Shown here: positions 6,372 to 10,575 of the stretch, piece by piece
Position numbering within the stretch: the first letter of the stretch is position 1
How the letters are laid out: each line of letters starts with the position of its first letter
Origin: Oligoflexia bacterium
Lineage (GTDB): Bacteria; Bdellovibrionota; UBA1018; CAIMNF01
Direction: 5' to 3'
DNA: 10,575 bases
Assembly (NCBI GenBank): GCA_903858975.1
Contig: CAIOKW010000039.1
Coordinates: 1-10,575 of the forward strand
Made by a program: the position numbers and the translations under genes
Notes under the pieces: model-generated
What the model saw: only the letters and a program-made list of their open reading frames with translations
Database searches by the model: none
Told to the model about the DNA's origin: nothing

Positions 6372-7370
6372 ATGTCAGACCAATCTTCATCAGGCGGAGA
6401 ACGCCTTCAAAAAATCATTGCACAAGCTGGAATCGCATCCCGTAGGGACGCAGAAGAGCTCATCCGAGACGGTCTCGTGACTGTTAATGGTAAAGTGGCC
6501 AATTTAGGCGATAAGGCCATTCTTGGAAAAGATGCCATTAAGGTGAAGGGCAAGCTCATCATGACTGCTACCAGCAAGGTCTACTTCCTTATTTATAAGC
6601 CCAAGCATGTAATTGCCATGGTCAATGAAGACGAAGAAGGCAGAACTACACTGAAGGATTTAATCCCAAGAATCAAAGAGCGTGTTTTCACTGTCGGTCG
6701 AATGGACTTTGCCGGCGAAGGCGCAATCATCCTCACCAATGACGGCGAACTCACTCAACAGATTTTAAAATCAAACGACATTGTTCGTCGCTACCATGTA
6801 AAGGTTGATCGCCATCCCACCCAAGAAGATTTGGCGAAACTGGCTCGCGGAGGCCGAATGGAAGGTCGTTCCATGAACCCTTACCACGTACGTGTGGTAG
6901 AAAGTTACTCAAAGAACGCTCTGATTGAGATTTCATTTGAAGGCATGGGAACAATCGACGTCAGAAAATATTTTGAGAATAAAGGATTCTTCCCTGAAAA
7001 AATTGCACGCGTTGCAATTGGACACCTCTCAGCAGAATCCCTCGTCCCGGGCGCTTACAAAAAACTCGAACCATCCTCAGTAAAAGCCCTATTAAAACAA
7101 CCGGAGCTCGCGAAAAAGAAAATTGAAAAACTCGTTGCCCAAAAAGGATCTAACGTTCGTAAAGTGAGAGAAGAGCATCTTTCAGAAGATGCGGAACTCA
7201 AACGCCGCGGCCGCAAGGGAATGTTTGATGGCACTAAAACAGGATTCATCACCAAGGCCGCACGAGCGCCCGTAGGTCGTGGAATTAGAGGCTCTGGGGC
7301 AGACGCTCCACCTCGTGGAACGCGATCCGAGAGACCGCGCAAATCAGCTCCTATTCGCGGTAAACGCTAA
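6372..7370 (+). CDS. rluB: RluB/RsuA-family pseudouridine synthase with basic C-terminal tail
   Basis: This family converts a uridine in rRNA to pseudouridine; RluB acts on 23S rRNA in E. coli. The 332 residues contain an N-terminal S4 RNA-binding domain (about 10-62, starting ERLQKIIAQAGIASRRDAEE) and a catalytic domain (about 68-235) with VGRMD (108-112; catalytic Asp112 at 6705-6707) and the following LTNDGEL. A lysine/arginine-rich tail (about 245-332) ends in RG/PR-rich sequence and probably adds RNA affinity. Divergent points are GRMDFAGEGAIILTND, where GRLD-x-x-SEGLLLLTND is usual, and EGMGTIDVRKYFENKG (from 6939), where EGRNRQVRRMFE is usual. The exact target nucleotide cannot be told, so the symbol is given by context and similarity. 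It is usually next to scpB; here an inverted gene separates them. Confidence 0.82.
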   Translation: MSDQSSSGGERLQKIIAQAGIASRRDAEELIRDGLVTVNGKVANLGDKAILGKDAIKVKGKLIMTATSKVYFLIYKPKHVIAMVNEDEEGRTTLKDLIPRIKERVFTVGRMDFAGEGAIILTNDGELTQQILKSNDIVRRYHVKVDRHPTQEDLAKLARGGRMEGRSMNPYHVRVVESYSKNALIEISFEGMGTIDVRKYFENKGFFPEKIARVAIGHLSAESLVPGAYKKLEPSSVKALLKQPELAKKKIEKLVAQKGSNVRKVREEHLSEDAELKRRGRKGMFDGTKTGFITKAARAPVGRGIRGSGADAPPRGTRSERPRKSAPIRGKR

Positions 7371-7380
7371 ATTGAAAAAG

Positions 7381-7412
7381 CCCCCTGAGGAATTCCGTCA
7401 GGGGGTTTTTTT
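7381..7412 (+). terminator. Strong intrinsic terminator after the rluB-like gene
   Basis: CCCCCTGA (7381-7388) pairs perfectly with TCAGGGGG (7398-7405), with a nine-base loop and seven T (7406-7412). It begins 10 bases after the stop. The 5' side carries GAAAAAG (7374-7380), so the same stem followed by five U also works on the opposite strand and may back up the terminator of the RNA-binding protein gene. Confidence 0.92.
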
Positions 7413-7425
7413 CGTTCAAAAACTC

Positions 7426-7459
7426 AAAAAAAAGGCCCCGGAGCAGTTGCTCCGAGGCC
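7426..7459 (-). terminator. Strong intrinsic terminator after the RRM protein gene
   Basis: Read on the - strand, GGCCTCGGAGCA (7459-7448) pairs with TGCTCCGGGGCC (7445-7434) over 12 positions with one G-U wobble and a very tight loop, followed by eight T (7433-7426). It lies about 30 bases after the stop of the RNA-binding protein gene at 7492. Confidence 0.9.
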
Positions 7460-7491
7460 TTCTAAATCTTTATGGATTTGGGAAACGCAGA

Positions 7492-7920
7492 TTACCCGCG
7501 ATATCCGCCACCACCGCCGCCGCGTCCACCGCGATCTCCGCCGCCACGGTATCCACCGCCGCCGCCGCCGCCGCCGCCGCCGCGATAGCCACCGCCACCA
7601 CCACCGCCGCCGTATCCGCCACCAGGACGACCACGACCGCCGCCTGGACGTCCGCCGCCACCTTCACGTGGTTGCATTTCGCGAGCTTCGTTTACAGTGA
7701 TGCTGCGGCCTTCATATTCGGCGCCATTGAGTTTTTCAATCGCAGTTACTGCTTCTGCATCGGTTGCCATTTCAACGAAACCAAAGCCTTTAGAACGGCC
7801 GGTTGCGCGGTCTGTGATTACTTTTGCTGATTCTACTGCTCCGTACTGAGCGAAAGTGTCCATCAGAACTTGGTCGGTTGCAGAAAAGGGAAGATTCCCT
7901 ACGAAAATACGTTTTCCCAT
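7492..7920 (-). CDS. Small glycine-rich RRM RNA-binding protein
   Basis: This single-RRM protein of 142 residues binds single-stranded RNA and resembles the cyanobacterial Rbp and plant glycine-rich families, which are often cold-related (family knowledge). RNP2 is IFVGNL (residues 5-10) and RNP1 is KGFGFVEM (44-51), both with the aromatic residues that stack on RNA. Residues 80 to the end form a low-complexity tail of glycine, arginine and tyrosine (GGGYRGGG-like blocks, RPGGGRGRPGGG). ATG at 7920 is chosen because AAGGAG lies 10 bases upstream and the RRM begins right after it; a TTG at 7959 would only add 13 unrelated residues. The gene is monocistronic, between its own terminator and a candidate promoter. 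The RNA targets are unknown. Confidence 0.93.
   Translation of the reverse strand: MGKRIFVGNLPFSATDQVLMDTFAQYGAVESAKVITDRATGRSKGFGFVEMATDAEAVTAIEKLNGAEYEGRSITVNEAREMQPREGGGGRPGGGRGRPGGGYGGGGGGGGYRGGGGGGGGGGYRGGGDRGGRGGGGGGYRG
7556..7582. repeat. Nine perfect CCG trinucleotide repeats in the RRM protein gene
   Basis: CCG is repeated nine times without interruption on the + strand, giving a run of glycine codons in the tail of the - strand gene. Copy-number change would alter the length of the glycine run without breaking the frame. Shorter interrupted CCG/CCA runs flank it (about 7505-7625). Confidence 0.9.
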
Positions 7921-8071
7921 CTTTGGGCTACTCCTTGTTAAAATTGGCCCTGAAATCAAGTCTTTACCCTATGTAAAAACAAAACCTTAAGGCTTTCGAA
8001 CCAGGACTCAATCTTATCGGAGAAGCACATAAGCGAACTCGGACTGGAACTGAATACTGTTATCTTCAACA
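7921..8071 (-). other. Long untranslated leader of the RRM protein gene (inferred)
   Basis: No reading frame of note is present here. If the promoter at 8072-8100 is right, almost all of this stretch is 5' leader. It contains the palindrome CCTTAAGG (7985-7992) and a GGTTCGAA-type stretch (about 7994-8002 on the - strand), but no riboswitch class I recognise. Long leaders are common for cold-induced RNA-binding proteins, but nothing in the sequence proves that here. Confidence 0.3.
7931..7936 (-). promoter_or_regulatory. Ribosome binding site that fixes the RRM protein start
   Basis: The - strand AAGGAG at 7936-7931 lies 10 bases before ATG 7920. It supports this codon over the in-frame TTG at 7959. 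Confidence 0.8.
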
Positions 8072-8100
8072 ATTATTACATAAAAAAAGCGTTTCAGCAA
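8072..8100 (-). promoter_or_regulatory. Candidate extended -10 promoter for the RRM protein gene
   Basis: On the - strand TTGCTG (8100-8095) is followed after 17 bases by AATAAT (8077-8072), preceded by TATG, an extended -10 element. Transcription would start near 8065 and give a leader of about 145 bases. The element overlaps the terminator hairpin and T-run of the upstream metalloprotease gene. The -35 match is only three of six. Confidence 0.35.
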
Positions 8101-8124
8101 TGAGATTCTCACTTCTGAAACGCT
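8082..8124 (-). terminator. Intrinsic terminator after the metalloprotease gene
   Basis: On the - strand AGCGTTTCAG (8124-8115) pairs perfectly with CTGAAACGCT (8097-8088). A second four-base stem (TGAG/CTCA) lies inside the loop, and seven T follow (8088-8082, the first also pairing in the stem). It lies about 50 bases after the metalloprotease stop at 8176. Confidence 0.85.
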
Positions 8125-8175
8125 AAATTTTGAAAAAGCTACCACTTGTTGAGTACTTAACGTACTGCGCCAGGT

Positions 8176-10575
8176 CTACTGAAGAATAGATCTGAGGAGT
8201 GTCATCAATTCACGATCATCGTTACTGGATGCTGATTTCAACTCCATCTCGACTTGGGCTTTCAATTTGCCAATCAGATCTGAAGCGCTTGAGCGTCCTG
8301 CAAAGCTTGCGAGCGCTTTGGTCGCATGGAGTCGCTCGCTGGGAGAAGCTGCCATGTTTCCGGCGACCTCACTCAGCATGACCACAATGTCGCTTTCGAA
8401 ATCGAGCTGTGAGCTTTCTGACTTTCCGAAAAAGTACGGTAGCGTCTCAACTCGGGTCAATGCATCCATCACTCCCGTCTTCACTTTTACGAGTCCCTTG
8501 GCTGGATCTTGGGCGAATTGGGCTGCTGAAGAGTTTACTGCTTTACGGATCTGTTCAGAGATCGAAGCTGAAGCTGCTTGCCCCAAACCACTTAAGAGCG
8601 GCGACTTCATCAAAGCAGAAACGGTTTCGTCCGCAATCTGCGCCACCTGTTTTGTCACAGCCTCACTGAGGCCTTTCATTTCAAGCGTCGTCTTTACGCC
8701 TTGAATAGAACGCGTTCTCATCGCGAGCTCTGAGAGACCCTCTGGAAGGACTCCGTCTTCAAAGACGTAGAGAGACTTAATGTTCGTGCGAACCGTCTTT
8801 GAAACAGATGCTTTGCCGCTCAAGTAGTAAAAGCGCATGACCCCCATCAAAGAAGCGCGAAGGGAGCCGAGCGCCTGAACGAGTTGGTCCTTACTCTGAA
8901 TGCCTTGAATCACTTCAGCCGACAAAGTCGTCGCTTTCGCGTTGCCTAAAGCCTCCGCTAATGACACGTCATGATCGAGAGTCGCTTCCTGAACGCGTTT
9001 CAATGCTGTCGTCACTGAAAGTGTGGGATCATTCTCAATGTCATAACGAATACAGAGTGGATCAACTGCGCCTGAATCTTCGGTGTCCGCTTCTGAATCC
9101 GTACATACGGCCATCTTTGGACTCGATTCTTTCACATCTTTCATTTGATTATAAATCGCGCTCAATGCTTGGCGATCATACTCAAGAAGAGGTCCTTCCG
9201 CTGAATCACCGGTGAATGCCGCTCTTTCAATTTCATAGTCATTGTAGTCCATGATTGAAGACGAGAACATACTGTCTGGCTTTGAACGATCAAAGGTCAA
9301 AGACCCTTTGAAATTGTGAGCAAGCCCAAGAGCATGTCCCACTTCATGAAACAGCGTTTGCTTCATGAGCTGAGTGGAGAACTTCGCTGCGTCTTCAGCG
9401 CTCATGCGACCCGAATGGAGCGCTTCTGCGGCACCCTGCAAATTCCGCATACAGTGATGTTTAAAGCCCGACTTCGACTTCGGTGCCGAATCTTTATCTT
9501 CAGAATATTGGCCATTCTTCCAATAATCCATACCGATTTGAAACCAAGCGACCGGCATGTAAATCAAGCTATGACTTTGTTTTCCGGTAAATGGATCAGA
9601 CGCTTGTGATTCATAAGCAGCGCCCGCAACTAACCTGCTATCCCAATTGATCACGTTGTAGCGAGGATCTCCGAGTTTCACGCCATCTGGAAGGCGGCCC
9701 ATAAACTTCACAACGTCTCGTCCGATTCCTTCATAAGATCTGAAATAACGATTCCAACCCTCAAGCGCATCACGCACCACGGGCATCTCAGAATCTTTAA
9801 TGTTTGAAGTAACATACCAATCAATGGTTTTCCCATTTCCAATATCAAAGTGCTGAGCGAATCCGAGCTTTTCCTCACCCTTAAAAATGGTCTCGCCTTG
9901 AAGCATTCGATAATTTGCGAGATCACCTTCTAAGCCGCCCGTTGCATCCTCGGGGTCCATTTTAAAAGTTTGAAAGGAATCTGAAGTCGCAAGAGTGCTG
10001 CGTGGGAACACCGATTCCATCACCTCAACTACTGAACCATCTTGCAAAACCACACTTGATTCTTGAAGGAGGTAGTTACCCTCTGCAACGAACTCGAAAG
10101 AACGCGCCCAATGATCGCGGGGTGACTGAGCACTTGGATCAATCGTCGTAACTAAAAATTCTCCCGAGTTTGCCTCAGAAATCGTCAGCGTATCAGGAGT
10201 CTCAGCCAAAATCTGATAACGAGAAATGAGCCGCTCTGGATGATTGACATCACTTGGAAATAATCTGCGGTTATCCGCCACCAGCTGCAATTCTTTTCCA
10301 TTCACTCTAAAAAATGCCGGAATATGCCCCATCGCTGAACTCTGATTGTAGAGGTCAAAAGACTTGTCATAAATCGATGAGTACTGAAGATCAGCACCAA
10401 AGAAAAACTCTTGATTCAAAATCGCATCTTTTTTTACCGTGATTTCTGCAGTGATTGAATGACTTTTTACAGGGCTTTGATCTTGGGAATTACCATTCGG
10501 AGCCACGCTCACCTTTTCAGCAGAGACTGAAGTCTTTACATTCGAAACGACAGGGACTCGTGTGTGATTGGTGCA
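8176..10575 (-). CDS. Zinc metalloprotease (DUF5117/Met-zincin type), 5' end cut by the window
   Basis: This is a large zinc-dependent protease of the metzincin kind. HEVGHALGLAH (9316-9348) is the extended HExxHxxGxxH zinc site, with three His ligands and the catalytic Glu. SIMDY, about 20 residues later, is the Met-turn. The upstream GDPRYNVINWDSRLVAGAAY resembles the strand region before the catalytic helix in DUF5117/Met-zincin proteins. Counting from a GTG at 10512, the zinc site is at residues 389-399 of 778. The roughly 350 residues after it are mostly helical and have no motif I recognise. The frame remains open for 21 more codons to the right edge, starting with a Cys codon (10575-10573), so the GTG is probably not the start. 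The missing part most likely holds a signal peptide. Secretion or outer-membrane anchoring is expected from the family, not seen. Its substrates are unknown. Confidence 0.88.
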   Translation of the reverse strand, partial: CTNHTRVPVVSNVKTSVSAEKVSVAPNGNSQDQSPVKSHSITAEITVKKDAILNQEFFFGADLQYSSIYDKSFDLYNQSSAMGHIPAFFRVNGKELQLVADNRRLFPSDVNHPERLISRYQILAETPDTLTISEANSGEFLVTTIDPSAQSPRDHWARSFEFVAEGNYLLQESSVVLQDGSVVEVMESVFPRSTLATSDSFQTFKMDPEDATGGLEGDLANYRMLQGETIFKGEEKLGFAQHFDIGNGKTIDWYVTSNIKDSEMPVVRDALEGWNRYFRSYEGIGRDVVKFMGRLPDGVKLGDPRYNVINWDSRLVAGAAYESQASDPFTGKQSHSLIYMPVAWFQIGMDYWKNGQYSEDKDSAPKSKSGFKHHCMRNLQGAAEALHSGRMSAEDAAKFSTQLMKQTLFHEVGHALGLAHNFKGSLTFDRSKPDSMFSSSIMDYNDYEIERAAFTGDSAEGPLLEYDRQALSAIYNQMKDVKESSPKMAVCTDSEADTEDSGAVDPLCIRYDIENDPTLSVTTALKRVQEATLDHDVSLAEALGNAKATTLSAEVIQGIQSKDQLVQALGSLRASLMGVMRFYYLSGKASVSKTVRTNIKSLYVFEDGVLPEGLSELAMRTRSIQGVKTTLEMKGLSEAVTKQVAQIADETVSALMKSPLLSGLGQAASASISEQIRKAVNSSAAQFAQDPAKGLVKVKTGVMDALTRVETLPYFFGKSESSQLDFESDIVVMLSEVAGNMAASPSERLHATKALASFAGRSSASDLIGKLKAQVEMELKSASSNDDRELMTLLRSILQ

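Noticed and set aside
7279..7830. A 183-codon + strand open frame rich in Ala and Thr
   Set aside because: It begins inside the rluB-like gene in another frame, crosses both terminators, and its Ala/Thr runs are only the complement of the glycine repeats in the RRM gene. It has no ribosome site or recognisable protein features.
7921..7959. Longer RRM protein starting with TTG at 7959
   Set aside because: The added 13 residues match nothing in the family and include the ribosome site that serves ATG 7920.
7991..8002. GGTTCGAA-type stretch like a tRNA T-loop on the - strand
   Set aside because: The flanking bases do not form a five-pair T-stem, and no acceptor or anticodon arm can be built around it.
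8199..9609. Several + strand open frames inside the metalloprotease gene
   Set aside because: They are antisense shadows of a gene with clear zinc-site motifs and show no motif, ribosome site or ordered arrangement of their own.

Overview
The window reads as a core chromosomal segment of a Gram-negative bacterium of mid-range base composition. The gene order trpS-scpA-scpB followed by an RluB-type pseudouridine synthase, the HD-GYP protein with a degenerate receiver, and the large exported-type metalloprotease of the DUF5117/Met-zincin kind all suggest the Bdellovibrionota or another former deltaproteobacterial group. This placement is inferred from gene content and protein style, not from a database search. 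I see no mobile element, CRISPR array, rRNA or tRNA.

Layout. Positions 1-1549 hold two coenzyme A genes on the + strand: the end of a coaBC fusion cut by the left edge, and coaX (type III pantothenate kinase), joined by an ATGA stop/start overlap. A hairpin plus T-run follows coaX. Positions 1604-4870 hold a tight + strand set, trpS-scpA-scpB: tryptophanyl-tRNA synthetase and the two non-SMC subunits of the chromosome-organising SMC-ScpAB complex. ScpB is unusually long because of acidic extensions. An HD-GYP signalling gene lies on the opposite strand at 4867-6246 and overlaps the scpB stop tail to tail. A 125-base divergent spacer carries promoter-like sequences for both sides. An RluB-like pseudouridine synthase follows at 6372-7370.

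At 7381-7459 two strong hairpin terminators stand back to back between rluB and a convergent gene for a small glycine-rich RRM RNA-binding protein (coding 7492-7920, - strand). The spacer at 7921-8175 holds a probable promoter and long leader for that gene and the terminator of the last gene. That last gene is a large zinc metalloprotease on the - strand (8176 to the right edge). Its reading frame stays open to the last base, so its N-terminus lies outside the window.

Functionally this is mostly housekeeping: CoA synthesis (steps 1 to 3 of the pantothenate route), tRNA charging, chromosome segregation, and rRNA modification or RNA binding, plus one signalling and one proteolytic gene. I find no convincing new multi-gene system. 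The best leads are variations within known families: a short 'type II-like' CoaB domain apparently fused to CoaC, the very long acidic ScpB, an RluB homologue with an altered C-terminal core motif, a possibly leaderless HD-GYP transcript, and a hairpin across the scpB/HD-GYP convergent junction.
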